In this document: one piece after another, positions 49,591-59,915 of the stretch
How positions within the stretch are numbered: the stretch's first letter is position 1
Layout: every line of letters begins with the position of its first letter
Assembly: GCA_030849465.1 (NCBI GenBank)
Contig: JARVLF010000018.1
Coordinates: forward strand, 744,001-808,000
Source of the DNA: Moesziomyces globuligerus
Lineage: Eukaryota; Basidiomycota; Ustilaginomycetes; Ustilaginales; Ustilaginaceae
Length of the DNA stretch: 64,000 nucleotides
Reading direction: 5' to 3'
Position numbers and translations under genes: made by a program
The notes under the pieces: model-generated
Told to the model about the DNA's origin: nothing
What the model saw: the letters and a program-made list of their open reading frames with translations, nothing else
Databases searched by the model: none

Positions 49591-51567
49591 CTAACGGGGA
49601 CCTTTGTTCTTGTCGTTTTCGGTGATGACGAGGGCGGTGAGGACGAGGAGGACGGTGGTGGGAGCGGCGAAGAAGGTGTAGGCAGCAAAGATGGTTTTCG
49701 AGATGAGGCGTTCGAAGCTCGGGTTGCCGTTTGCGCTCTGGCTCGTGATCTGGGCCAAGGTGAGTGCGGGTGGGGAGCCGATGATGAGGCAAGCGCAAGC
49801 GACAAAGACGGGATCGTCCATCACATTGCTCGCCGTCGCCATGGCGTACCATGCGACAAAGGGAAGCAGGATGAGCGGCGTGAGGATCATGCGCGACGAA
49901 ATGGCGACGGCGATCGTCCTCCTCTCCATCGCCTCTGCCGACTTTGCCGCTTCGGACTGCTTGGACCTTGCGCCCTGGAAGCGCCCGGCTGCATTGCGCG
50001 AGTTGAGATCCGCGTTGCGTTGCGCCTCATCCGCACCACCGTTCTGAGGCCAAGCACCCTGCGCATACGAGGCGGGTTCTTCCACCAACCTCGCTTCTTC
50101 AATGTCCGATCCGCCGTTGGACGAGGCGCTGTTCCACGGATTCTTGCCCATCCAAGACCCGAGTCCCTTGCGCCTGGTATCCCTAGCCTGCACCAACGTC
50201 GCATCGCCCGAGCCACCCGACGTGGCCGACGATTCGAGCGAGGCGCGTCTCCACGGATCCTCGTCCTCGTCTCCCACCACGGGCTTACCCGCGCTGGGTG
50301 CGGGTTGAGGACCCGTGATCTCGGTCGATCCATCGCCCGCCGGAGCGCTGGGCGGCACGGCGTGCGGCAACGAGGCCTGCTTGACCGCCGAGGCGTCGGC
50401 GACAAAGTAGGCGCCGAGCACGACCATGGTGAGCGGGATGCTGCACGCGCCCGCGGTCTCGAGCGCGCCGACGACGGGTTCGAGCGAATCGACAAACTTC
50501 TGCAGCGGCGGGATCACCGCGACGACGAGCGAGATGACGGCGGCATACAGCGGCGCGGTCATGAAGCCACCGACCGCATAGAGCGGACGGAGGACGAGGT
50601 TGTGCCAGAGCTTGTGCGTCTGCGTCTTGAAGCGCAGCCAGCACGAGCGGTTCTCGCGGCTGTTGGGCGCACCAGGCAGCGTGATCTGGCCCTGCTCCTC
50701 GTACGGCTCGAGCGGCTCGTCGTCGACGTCGGAATCGTCGTCGTCGCCGCCGCCGCGGCCGGCGCCAAAGCGGGCGCTGCTGGCCTCGGGCGAGTTGGGG
50801 AAGCTGCGTGCCCAGGCGGGCGGACCGGAGCGCGTGCGTTGCGGGCGTCGCTCGCCCGTGGGTCTACGGAGCGTGATCTGCGGACGCGTCTGCGCCGCAT
50901 CCGCATCGCTGCTGCTGGTGGTGGTGGAATCGTTCGAGTCGTGCGAAGCGGTCCGGGTGTCGTCTGCGATGTCCTCCTCGACGGTGCTCAAGAGCTTTGC
51001 GCCGACGCTCCAGCGGAGAAACATGCCGAGGGTGCTGAAGAGGACGAGGTAGGTGAGGGCGCGACCGAGCATGCCGTCTACGGTGTCTTCGGGTTCGCCC
51101 TCCTCGTCCCAGTGGAGCTGTGGCACGGTGACGACGAGCGACTGCATGAGGGCGACGGGGAGCGAGTTGGAGTTGGGCGAGATGGCGCAGGCGATGGCAA
51201 AGTTGCGCTGCGCGGACGAGAGGCGTGCGGTCCAAGCGAGGACGAGGGCGCTGAGCGCCGAGACGAGCGTGACAATGACAAAGCCGAGCGGCACGATGAG
51301 GAGCTCGGCGAGGCGGGCGGGGTTGAGCGTAAAGGCGACCTTGGAGAAGAGGAGCGCGGGTGTGAAGAAGCTGACGTTGAGCTTGTTGATCTTTGTCTGT
51401 GTGCGCTTGTCGATGATGCCTCTGCGTGCGAGGACGAAGCCGACCGAGGAGAGGATGACCACCTCGAGGATGGACGAGGCGGTGACCTTGACTAAGCCAA
51501 GGATGGGCGCGCCCGACTGGCCGTGCTCGATGTACGAGGCAGTAGGCAGCAGGAGAGAGTGCCGCAT
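49591..51567 (-). CDS. Auxin efflux carrier/PIN-type membrane transport protein
   Basis: 658 residues from the ATG at 51567, one exon. The protein fits the fungal AEC (membrane transport protein, Ecm3-like) family: about five N-terminal membrane spans (from SILEVVILSSVGFVLARRG to YLVLFSTLGMFLRW), two middle spans and four C-terminal spans (MILTPLILLPFVAWY, VFVACACLIIGSPPALTLAQ and a last FAAPTTVLLVLTALVI). The NKLNVSFFTPALLFSKV and SPNSNSLPVALMQSL segments are typical of the family. Two long hydrophilic loops, one Asp-rich (about 215-310) and one Ser/Gly-rich (about 405-545), interrupt the spans. The substrate is unknown; fungal members are often in the ER. It is convergent with the HAD phosphatase gene, 222 bases away. 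Confidence 0.9.
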   Translation of the reverse strand: MRHSLLLPTASYIEHGQSGAPILGLVKVTASSILEVVILSSVGFVLARRGIIDKRTQTKINKLNVSFFTPALLFSKVAFTLNPARLAELLIVPLGFVIVTLVSALSALVLAWTARLSSAQRNFAIACAISPNSNSLPVALMQSLVVTVPQLHWDEEGEPEDTVDGMLGRALTYLVLFSTLGMFLRWSVGAKLLSTVEEDIADDTRTASHDSNDSTTTSSSDADAAQTRPQITLRRPTGERRPQRTRSGPPAWARSFPNSPEASSARFGAGRGGGDDDDSDVDDEPLEPYEEQGQITLPGAPNSRENRSCWLRFKTQTHKLWHNLVLRPLYAVGGFMTAPLYAAVISLVVAVIPPLQKFVDSLEPVVGALETAGACSIPLTMVVLGAYFVADASAVKQASLPHAVPPSAPAGDGSTEITGPQPAPSAGKPVVGDEDEDPWRRASLESSATSGGSGDATLVQARDTRRKGLGSWMGKNPWNSASSNGGSDIEEARLVEEPASYAQGAWPQNGGADEAQRNADLNSRNAAGRFQGARSKQSEAAKSAEAMERRTIAVAISSRMILTPLILLPFVAWYAMATASNVMDDPVFVACACLIIGSPPALTLAQITSQSANGNPSFERLISKTIFAAYTFFAAPTTVLLVLTALVITENDKNKGPR

Positions 51568-52273
51568 GATGGGCCAAGCGTGAGGGGGAGGGGGGGATGG
51601 AGAAGATGATGGCGGAGCGGTGAGGAGGACGAGCAGAAATGGATGGTAGGGTATGCAAGGCCTTGCTTACGCTCCGCTCCGCTTCGGATTTGGGCTCAGC
51701 TCGCGTTATCGTAGCCTCGCATCGAGCTGCGTTGAATTCGCCCCGCCGCGTCCCACTCCCACCAGGCACCCAGGCACCCAGGCACCCAGGCACGATTGAT
51801 TGGATCGGTCATGGCGACTCGACCTCGACCATGTTCGGGTGCGAGTCGGGCCAAGCGCAATGTCGTATCACTGCCACTAGCATCAACGCCAAGACAAATG
51901 CATTCCTCCAGTGGTGGGGCTCGGCAGCGAGATGGTCAATGGTCCTTCGCCTCGGCTGCCGTCGTGTGGAGGGCTGAGCTCTCTGAGCAGCAACTGCGCA
52001 CGACCCTGTTGCCTGCCATTCTCCCGCTCGCCCCTATCTCGCCTCAACGCCGCATCGCCAACATCAGCCTCGACGCCAGTCGCACTTTGTCCGCCTCGTC
52101 AGACCTCACAGCTTCGTCCCCGCTGAGCCGCATCGCATGGTGATCACCATTGTTGTTTTGGCCCATGGTCGTGGTCGTGGCTCGAGACTCGATTCGTCTT
52201 GAGCATGACATCCAGATCATTTCTCAGTGGAATTCCAAAAAAAGGAAGAAAAAATCAAGCTCCCAAACTAGCG
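51568..52273. other. Intergenic region upstream of the AEC gene
   Basis: About 700 bases up to the terminator of the second tRNA-Gly. It holds an 8-bp tandem repeat at 51763-51793. No gene was found. Confidence 0.5.
51763..51793. repeat. 8-bp tandem repeat (CAGGCACC), about 4 copies
   Basis: Three perfect copies and a partial fourth, about 195 bases upstream of the AEC gene start. Confidence 0.9.
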
Positions 52274-52283
52274 AAAAAAAAAA
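52274..52283 (-). terminator. Pol III oligo-T terminator of tRNA-Gly copy 2
   Basis: Ten A residues on the plus strand, read as T10 on the minus strand, directly after the tRNA discriminator base. Confidence 0.85.
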
Positions 52284-52385
52284 TGCATTGACGGGGACTC
52301 GAACCCCGGTCGAGTCGAATCGGTAGTCACGCCTCAGAGAAGCGATGAGTGGCAACGACTCATGATACCCCTACACTATCAATGC
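52284..52385 (-). tRNA. tRNA-Gly, anticodon GCC, with 31-base intron (copy 2, inverted)
   Basis: The 102 bases are the exact reverse complement of the tRNA at 44856-44957, including the intron. Identity stops at the gene ends: the 5' flanks and the 3' flanks beyond one base differ, apart from the independent T-run. Structure and anticodon are as in copy 1. Confidence 0.95.
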
Positions 52386-52866
52386 TGATCCATGTTAGCC
52401 CCATGCAGAGCTGCATCCATATACGTACAAAAAAAAGACGCGGGCCGTCCGAGCCGGCCAAAGTGGGAAATGGGGCCAAGTGGGAAGCTTCCGCGGCCGT
52501 GGAGGAGCACGGACCACGGGATCCACTCGAAAAGGGCAAATCGCCCAACCGAGGCGGCGCATTTGATCGAAGATGGCGGAAATTCCTCCTGGCCAGGCCG
52601 CGCCCAACTGCTCATTCCACAGTAGCCCCGTCTGCGGCACCCTAACAGTCTTGCCCCCCAATTCACATTTCACAGGCGCGGCATTTCCGGCTGCGCCCCG
52701 ACGGCCAAAATGTCACCTTTGCTCCGAGCAAAGGCGTCAGAGCTTGGCTCGTTCGCCGCGGATGACTTTATGTATATATTCCAGCTTCGCCTGCGCACGG
52801 TCTCACCATCCCCCCCCCAACTCAACCAACCCAACCAACCCAACCACGCCTGCCTCTTACTTCGAA
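52386..52866. other. SOD promoter region
   Basis: 481 bases between the tRNA and the SOD start. It holds a TATA box at 52773-52778, a C run near 52810 and CCAAC/CAACC direct repeats directly before the ATG. Confidence 0.55.
52773..52778 (+). promoter_or_regulatory. TATA box of the Mn-SOD gene
   Basis: TATATA lies 89 bases before the SOD start codon. Its position also argues that the in-frame codons upstream of this ATG are promoter sequence and not a transit peptide. Confidence 0.6.
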
Positions 52867-53570
52867 ATGTCCGAGCACACCCTCCCCCAGCTTGCCTACG
52901 CGTACGGCGCGCTCGAGCCCGCCATCTCGGAGGAGATCATGACCATCCACCACACCAAGCACCACCAGCTCTACGTGACCAACCTCAACAACGCCATCAA
53001 GGCCTACAACGCCGCCATCTCGAGCAACGACGTGCGCAAGCAGATCGAGCTCCAGAGCGCCATCAAGTTCAACGGCGGCGGTCACATCAACCACTCGCTC
53101 TTCTGGAAGAACCTCGCCCCCGCCAGCGACGGCGGCGGCCAGCTCCACGACGGCCCGCTCAAGCAGGCCATCGAGCGCGACTTTGGCTCGCTCGACAACC
53201 TCAAGTCCACCTTCAACGCCACCATCGCCACCATCCAGGGCTCCGGCTGGGGCTGGCTCGGATTCAACCCCAAAAACTCCAAGCTCGAGGTCGTCACCAC
53301 AAAGGACCAGGACCCCCTCATCTCGCACCACCCCGTCATCGGCGTCGACGCCTGGGAGCACGCCTTCTACCTCCAGTACAAGAACGTCAAGGCCGGTGCG
53401 TCGCTTCCTCCGCTTCCATCGTCTCGTCGCCACGTTCCCTCACTGACCCCCTCCTCTGATTTCGACCGCTTCCCGCAGACTACTTCAAGAACATCTGGTC
53501 GGTCATCAACTTCAAGGAGGCCGACGAGCGCTTCAAGGCTGCTCAGACCGACGCCAAGGCCCGCGTCTAA
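52867..53570 (+). CDS. Manganese superoxide dismutase without presequence
   Basis: Two exons, 52867-53395 and 53479-53570, giving 206 residues. It dismutates superoxide to oxygen and hydrogen peroxide. Metal ligands are His in [13 protein letters not shown], His in [10 protein letters not shown], and Asp and His in [11 protein letters not shown]. The Gln of [12 protein letters not shown] and the GGGHINH form point to the Mn type and not the Fe type. The protein starts [18 protein letters not shown], which aligns with the first residues of mature mitochondrial SOD2, so no transit peptide is encoded; the TATA box just upstream makes an unseen presequence unlikely. I infer a cytosolic (or peroxisomal) Mn-SOD. 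The last exon restores [18 protein letters not shown]. The gene is convergent with the methyltransferase gene, 82 bases away. Confidence 0.95.
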
Positions 53571-53652
53571 GCGTCTAAGCGCCCGCGAGCGTGCGATTGC
53601 AATGCACACAAACCCACGCAGCACGGAAAATGCCAAAAGTTGTGCCGTTTCT

Positions 53653-55012
53653 TCACACCGCCGGGGCCGTCTCGATGTCGCGCACCTTGCGGCAGACAAA
53701 GAATTCGGGCGAGTAGTGGTACTGGAGCATCCCGTTGAGCATGCCCGTGTACGGCGTCGGCGGCAGCACGCGTCGATCCTGGGGAAAAGAAAGCATCAGC
53801 ATCAGCATCACTTGTACCGATCTGTACCGCCGATCGGGGATGGGCACATACTTCGAGCTGGAAGCCCATCTTGGGGAGGAGGTGGATGAGTTCGTCGAGG
53901 GTGAGTTCGATGCTGAGGTTGTCGGGCGAAGCGCGCTGGCTGTTGGCGGCGGCTTCAAAGTGCCAGAGCAAGGGGCCTGCGTTGATCCAGTGGCCGCCGA
54001 TGGGGAGGAGGTGGTTGAGAGTTTCCAGGTAGCGGACGACGTTTTTCGCCGTGTCGATGAAGAAGCACGTCGCCACAACCTGCCAGGCGCCTGCCTCGTG
54101 CGCTTGCGAGTAGACCTGGCAGAACTCGCCGGCGACCATGCTGAACTCGCTGCTGGGCGGTAGCGAGGCAGGCAGGATGTCGGGGATGCGGATGGGACGC
54201 AGCATGTCGTGAGCATTGCGCCAATTGCTCGACGAATGCACAAACGGATAGATGGTATGTTGATCCACCCGGTTCGACTTGTTGAGAATGTAGTGCGAAG
54301 CGAGCAGCATGTAGAAGCTAAACTCGTTGCCCTGACACGCATAGCCCAGATTGGCGTATTCGAATGCCAACCGACCCAATCCTGCACCGGGCACGAGGAT
54401 GCGTACCCGGCTACGGTCGGCAAGGGCAAGGTCGCCGTAGCGCTCGAGCACGGCTTGGATCATGGGCGTGTAGACGGCGGTGCGTTCCGGGTGGCCCTCG
54501 CGACTCCAGTCGCGCACAAACTGCTTGAGCGTGCTCTGGATCTTTTCAATCTCCTGCCCCGAGATCTTCCTCCGCTTGCGGCCCCCGCGCACGCCATTGC
54601 TCGCCTCATCTCCACCAGCACCATTGCCTTCCGACCCGACATGGTTCGGATTCGAGCCGTCGTGACTCGTCGCAGATGGCTCGGGCCCCAGGAAGCCTCT
54701 GGACTCATCTGCGATGGCAGATAGCAGGTCGGCGTTGCGTCGTATGCGGTCGTCGATCTCCTCGAGCCTCGCGCGAAATCCGCGCGCAGCCTCGCCGGGC
54801 GCAGCTCCACCAGCGAGCTCCGGCAGCGGCACCGGCTCCCCCACATCCGCCAGCAGCTGCTGATGCGCCCGCGGCAGGCTGAAGTACGACCGTCGCCGCG
54901 CATCGTTGGCAGAAAGGCAGTAGGGGAGGTAGTCGTCAAACGCCTTGAGCACATTGCCAAAGTGCAGCCTCTCGAGCCGCTCCTCGTCGTCCTCGGCCTG
55001 GGTTGAGGCCAT
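53653..55012 (-). CDS. Carnosine N-methyltransferase homologue (N2227 family)
   Basis: Two exons, 53852-55012 and 53653-53778, with a 73-base intron (GTATGT ... CCCCAG), giving 428 residues. The family (CARNMT1, N2227) methylates histidine-containing substrates with S-adenosylmethionine. The N-terminal helical part contains [20 protein letters not shown] and [16 protein letters not shown]. The SAM-binding motif is [20 protein letters not shown] near residues 203-222, followed by [33 protein letters not shown] and [12 protein letters not shown] are the family hallmark segments near the C-terminus. The second exon gives [16 protein letters not shown], matching the end of the family. A Gly/Asn-rich linker (about 110-145) is the only variable insertion. 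Confidence 0.92.
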
Positions 55013-55321
55013 CGCGTCGTGCAAGATCGTCAAAGGCCTCTGCCAGCCACTCGGTTGCGTGGAACAGCAAGCTCCTGCGCGGGCTGGGCTGGACGGTATC
55101 TCGGAGGTGCTAGCGTCCTGATGGTTGGGAAGCCGGCCCGCTATCTGGCTCGAGAAGATGCCAAGATAACACAAGCTTGTCTTGTCCTCCTCGCCGAGTT
55201 CCGCGAAAATCGCCAAAGCGTGGAGGCAAAAAGTGACACTTGGCAGTCGAAGCCTCCACACGCGCACTTTGACGCCTTGTGCCACCATGCCCTCGTCCAT
55301 CATCGTCTTGACCAAAGCCAT
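55013..55321. other. Compact divergent promoter
   Basis: 309 bases between the divergent starts of the methyltransferase and TAPT1-family genes. The plus-strand frame remains open across it, but the ATG at 55322 is the first plausible start. Confidence 0.5.
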
Positions 55322-58300
55322 ATGAGCACGCATCCCAACGGCTCGCAGCCGTCGCCTCCGCGGTCGCCATCACGGACAACGCGACCGGCCCTCGGTCTCG
55401 CCTTATCACCCCAACTTAGCACAACAACACCTAGCGGCGCCGAGCTCGACACGCGCACCAGCCAGGACACCGTCCGCACCTATCACTCGGACGTCGTCCC
55501 CGAGGGTCTCCCTCTCCAAGCACCGAAATACGCCCCAGTACAGATCCTCTCCAGCCACAGCGCGTCGAACCCCGAACATGTCTCTACCCCAGCGCTAGCT
55601 TCGGGTTCCTCGCCGGCCTCTGCCTCCACTTCGACGGATCCAAGTCGCTCCAACTCTGCAGGGTCTTTGGTCGGAGCGAGACATGCTGCGCTGCATCATG
55701 GGCACGATGGCAAGGCGATCGCCGACGAGGACGACGACGTGTGGGAGGACGAAGAAGAAAGCATCCTGATGGACGAGCACGGCAATGTCGTCTACGAAGG
55801 GCCCGACTACGAAGACTCGGCCTCAGACAATTCGGACGATGCCGGCGCCGAGGAGCGCAGCCATGCCCGGCGTGCCTACCGTCAAGCCTCGCAGCAGTAT
55901 CGCAAGAGCAGACGTGCGCTTCTGCTCTCCGGCCTCTCGTCGTTCGCCTCTTCGCCTTCGTCCGAAGACCTCGGCAGCGTCTCGCCGACAGAGCGCCACG
56001 ATGCCTCGGTCAGCCCCGCGAGCTCCCTTTACGAGACCTCGGCAACGACGCGAGAGGACTCGTACTACCAGCCTCACCTCGCAGAGGCGGTGGACAGCGC
56101 AGATGCGGGCGGAAGAGCTCACGGCATCCGCTATGCCTCGGAATCGGCCTCCGAGGCCAGCGACAAGCTTGCCTCGAATGGCGTCCCGGACACGGTCAAG
56201 CAGGAGAGCGATGCTCGGTCATCGTCAGAGGGTGGCGAAGAGGCCGTAAAGGAGTTAAACGCCGAACAGACGCCACAGTCGTCGAAAGTGCATCCGAAGC
56301 TCAGCAATGGTCAGCTGTCGACGCCTCGCGTCAAAGACGAGAAGGACGTCTTTGAGCGTCCGGCGCTTTCTCCCAGGTCCACAACCTCGCATCTCAAGCT
56401 CGAGCCCAGCACGCCCTCGGCATCGACTCGAAGCGGCGGGCTCCTTTCGCCGGGAATCAAGCCGGCACATCTGCCGCTGGGTCTCGAGCCCTCTCCCCAG
56501 ATCTGCGAAGGTGACTTCCAAGATCCTCCCGATGCGTACATGACGCCTCGACTCAGCTTGGCGCTGCTGCAAGACGAGCCCATAGTTCCCGCCTCTCCGC
56601 GGACAGCAGACGCACCGTCAGAGCAAGCCGAGGCGAACAAGGAAGCGCCCCCGCCGGCCAACGGCGGTGCGCAGCCTGCCCGCGCCGACAGTACGCCGTT
56701 CAGCCTGTGGGACTACCTCAAGGAGGAGGTGCTGGCGACCGACTTTGACGCGACGCAGGAGATCAAGTGGGAGCGCGTGACCAACTTTATCTCGATCCCG
56801 TTCTGGATGGAGAAGATCATCCTCTTTGGCTTTGTCGTCTGCCTCGACTCGTTCCTGTACACGTTTACCATCCTTCCGCTGCGCTTCGGTGTGGCGCTGT
56901 GGACGTGGATGGACAACAGTGCGAGGTGGATGCTGGGTGGGCAGAAGCGGTATCTGCACTCGTCGCACAAGTGCGATCTGCTCAAGATGGCGCTCATCGT
57001 CGCGAGCTGCGTCATCCTCGCGCGCATCACGGATGCGAGCAAGATGTACCACTCGGTGCGCGGGCAGGACGTGGTCAAGCTCTCGGTGATCTTCAACGTG
57101 CTCGAGATCGCCGACCGGCTCTGCTGCAGCTTCGGCCAGGATCTGCTCGACTCGCTCTTCTCGCGCAGCACGCTGGCGCGGCGCAAGAACGGCAAGCAGC
57201 CGTACCTGCGACCGGCGGGCTTCTTCGCGCTCAGCCTCTGCTACGTGCTCGCGCATACGCTCGTCCTCTTCTACCAGCTCGTCACGCTCAACGTCGCCAT
57301 CAACAGCTACGACAATGCGCTGCTCACGCTCCTCCTCTCGAACCAGTTTGTCGAGATCAAGTCGAGCGTCTTCAAAAAGTTTGAAAAGGAAAACGTCTTT
57401 CAGATGACGTGCGCCGACATTGTCGAGCGCTTCCAGCTCACCTTTATGCTCTCGGCCATCGGCCTGCGCAACCTCATCGAACTCTCGGGCGGCTCCCTCG
57501 AGCCTTCCGCGAGTCCGCTTCCGGCCAGCTTCACCGTCTTTCCGAGCCTCAGCCTGCTCGAGACGGTGCTGACGCCCGTCTGCATCGTGCTGGCCAGCGA
57601 GTGCATCGTCGACTGGCTCAAGCACGCCTTTATCACCAAGTTCAACCACATCCGCCCCGCCGTCTACGGTCGCTTCATGGACGTGCTGTGTCGCGATCTC
57701 GTCGTCGGTGGACCGTCGATCCGGGAGAACAGTCGGAAGCATACGTTTGTCGATCAGAGTCCCATCATCAGTCGCCGGCTCGGGTTTGCGGCGCTGCCGC
57801 TGGCGTGTCTGCTGGTGCGACTCATCCTGCAGATCATCGGCATGATTGGCGATACGAGCCACATCGACGAGTGCATCGCACCCATCAGTCCGCGCATCTC
57901 CGAGACGAGCTGGATCGGCGTCGTAGCGCGCAAGCTCGGTGCGGTGGACATCAACAACGACTGGGTGCGGGCGCTCGATCTGTTTGTGCGTGGCTCGGTC
58001 TGGGTGCTCACGGCGGCGATCGCCTGGGCGTTCTTGGTCGCCATCAAGCTGCTGCTGGGTACGAATCTGGTCAGCTACGCTTCGCATCGCTACGCGACCA
58101 TGCACGAGCGCGAGGGCGAAGAGGCGCTCAACGCACGCGACCGCGCGCCCATCGGGACCAACAAGGACGAACGCAGCTACGACAAGTCGCTCGGCCGCTT
58201 CATCGACCGCGCCGACGACGACGCCGTCCAGATCAAGCTCGACGGCACCCACATCGTCCCCGCGCCCAAGGACCGCGACAAGCCAAAAGCCGACCCAGCA

Positions 58301-58369
58301 AAGCCCAAGAAGGAAAGCTCGCTCATGGAGGTCAGTCGATACAACATGATCCGCTCCCGCATCTGGTGA
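55322..58369 (+). CDS. TAPT1/Emp65 family multi-pass membrane protein
   Basis: 1015 residues, one exon. The C-terminal 560 residues match the TAPT1 (DUF747) family, which includes yeast Emp65, an ER membrane protein that acts with Slp1 to protect folding proteins. Visible are WDYLKEEVLATDFDATQEIKWERVTNF, then about eight hydrophobic segments (from IPFWMEKIILFGFVVCLDSF to VLTAAIAWAFLVAIKLL), the family-typical DLLKMALIVASCVIL and NVLEIADRLCCSFGQDLLD, and VDWLKHAFITKFNHIRP. The first 430 residues are disordered, acidic and Ser-rich with a WEDEEES patch. The C-terminus is Lys-rich. The gene runs toward a convergent small membrane-protein gene, 106 bases away. Confidence 0.9.
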   Translation: MSTHPNGSQPSPPRSPSRTTRPALGLALSPQLSTTTPSGAELDTRTSQDTVRTYHSDVVPEGLPLQAPKYAPVQILSSHSASNPEHVSTPALASGSSPASASTSTDPSRSNSAGSLVGARHAALHHGHDGKAIADEDDDVWEDEEESILMDEHGNVVYEGPDYEDSASDNSDDAGAEERSHARRAYRQASQQYRKSRRALLLSGLSSFASSPSSEDLGSVSPTERHDASVSPASSLYETSATTREDSYYQPHLAEAVDSADAGGRAHGIRYASESASEASDKLASNGVPDTVKQESDARSSSEGGEEAVKELNAEQTPQSSKVHPKLSNGQLSTPRVKDEKDVFERPALSPRSTTSHLKLEPSTPSASTRSGGLLSPGIKPAHLPLGLEPSPQICEGDFQDPPDAYMTPRLSLALLQDEPIVPASPRTADAPSEQAEANKEAPPPANGGAQPARADSTPFSLWDYLKEEVLATDFDATQEIKWERVTNFISIPFWMEKIILFGFVVCLDSFLYTFTILPLRFGVALWTWMDNSARWMLGGQKRYLHSSHKCDLLKMALIVASCVILARITDASKMYHSVRGQDVVKLSVIFNVLEIADRLCCSFGQDLLDSLFSRSTLARRKNGKQPYLRPAGFFALSLCYVLAHTLVLFYQLVTLNVAINSYDNALLTLLLSNQFVEIKSSVFKKFEKENVFQMTCADIVERFQLTFMLSAIGLRNLIELSGGSLEPSASPLPASFTVFPSLSLLETVLTPVCIVLASECIVDWLKHAFITKFNHIRPAVYGRFMDVLCRDLVVGGPSIRENSRKHTFVDQSPIISRRLGFAALPLACLLVRLILQIIGMIGDTSHIDECIAPISPRISETSWIGVVARKLGAVDINNDWVRALDLFVRGSVWVLTAAIAWAFLVAIKLLLGTNLVSYASHRYATMHEREGEEALNARDRAPIGTNKDERSYDKSLGRFIDRADDDAVQIKLDGTHIVPAPKDRDKPKADPAKPKKESSLMEVSRYNMIRSRIW

Positions 58370-58475
58370 GCTTGCGATCTTTTAGCCACATAATTTCCAT
58401 CCTGCATTCCAGCGTGTGCTGCTTGGAAGTCCGAGCCGGGAGACAAGGGAGGAGAGGGCAGATTGGGGGTGGATC

Positions 58476-59540
58476 CTACTGGGCCTTGTTGGTGGATTTG
58501 GATCTGGATCTGCTTTTGGCGGAGCCGTTGGTGGAGCCGTTTGTGTTGACCGGCCCAAGTTCGCGTCGCGATTGCAACTGGGCGGAAAGCACGGTCGCCC
58601 TTTCTGCCAGCAAAATGGCACCGAGCAGGAGCGAGCAGAAGGTGCGGATGTCTCGGCCGTCGAGGCGATCCATGCCGAAGGTGTGCAGTCCGTCGCGCAC
58701 CAGCGCCCCGGGCGCCGACGTTGGAGCCGTGAGGCTGAGGTAGACGAGGGCTAGGAACGCCGAGCTGACGAGATCATTGGTGCCCTTGAACGGGTTCTTG
58801 ACCCAGGCTGGATTGCGGAACCTCCACTCGCCCGCGGACGAGTCGAGCGCAAAGAGGTCGATGAGAAGCGGAACGCCACCACCGACGACGGCCGCGTTGA
58901 GCACGACGGCAAAGAGCGAGCTGGCGATCTCGGGGACAGGGTGCCGTCGAACCTAGATCCAGAGGTGTAGGGCTTGTCAGCTGTGAGCTTAAGAAAAGGA
59001 GGTGGGTGGATTGTGGTGTGCTTACAGGCTCGACGCCAAGATCGATGATGCCTTCGGCTCGCAGGATGCCGTCTAGCAGCGCGAAGCCGAGGTCCATTCT
59101 GTGTAGACGGCAAGGTCAGCTTCTCTGTCCTCACCGCAATGCCACGAGGCTGTGCTTTGCGAGACCTACAGGATTCCGATGTACTCGATCTCTTGAGCGC
59201 CGAGCAGGGCCTTGCCTGCGGGCGTGAGATCGAGCAAGACATGTACGCCGCCGTAGAGGGCGACTACGGGCCAAGAGCTAAGGAGGGGCGAGGGGATGCC
59301 GAGGAGCAAGCCGCTGAGCACGACGCCGCCGAACATGAGGATCTGGTTGAGCACAAAGCTCTGCCAGACGCCGAGGCGGCTCTTGCGACTGCCGGCGACC
59401 TGGCGTGTCGCATGGCTGACCCTCACGGCGTGCACCAGACCCAGCGCTCCGACGGGCACCAGCGTCGGATGCAGCGGCGAGCGAGACCAATCCTCAATCC
59501 GGTCGCCGACCGAGGCGAGTGAGCTACGGCTTGCCCGCAT
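58476..59540 (-). CDS. Small multi-pass membrane protein, possibly TRIC-channel-like
   Basis: Three exons: 59170-59540, 59026-59098 and 58476-58952, giving 306 residues; junctions are in phase with GTAGGT and GTAAGC donors. Five or six hydrophobic segments are visible, among them FVLNQILMFGGVVLSGLLLG, PVVALYGGVHVLLDL, IASSLFAVVLNAAVVGGGVPLLI and FCSLLLGAILLAERATVL. The FGG...LSGLLLG.P segment and the order of spans recall TRIC potassium channels of the ER, but the KEV-type motif is not evident, so this is a weak guess. The C-terminus is Ser/Asn/Lys-rich. A start further upstream is possible, but the 5' side has no longer conserved-looking frame. Confidence 0.75.
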
Positions 59541-59915
59541 AGCTGGCGGAAGATGTCGGTTGGAGAGTGCCAAGGACACAAGACGCAGATGAGGACATGA
59601 AGGTGTGCACAGGACCCCCCCAAAGTGCGGAAAGTAACACACACGCACCGAGCCAACCCCGCGACACGTGGAATTTCTACTGCGCGTGCACGTCACTGGA
59701 GCATGCGAACCAAAACGCCGAGAAAAGCTAACAGCAGGACGCAGGTCTCGCCTCGTACGAGCTGCTCTCACCTTCCAGAACCGGCACCCAACTGTCGCAT
59801 CTCACAAACGGAACGTGGCAATGCTGATGTGTTTTGGATTGAGGGTGCTGCATGCTGGGTATATCCGGCTATCCCGTGGTGCTACGGCATTTGAATAGTT
59901 CGAGGCAATGTGCAA
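59541..59915. other. Spacer between two minus-strand genes
   Basis: 375 bases holding the promoter of the small membrane-protein gene and the 3' end of the G-patch gene. Nothing else seen. Confidence 0.5.

Noticed and set aside
45180..52283. Segment between inverted tRNA genes as a mobile element
   Set aside because: The enclosed genes are ordinary fungal housekeeping genes, no transposase or target-site duplication is seen, and identity is confined to the tRNA genes.
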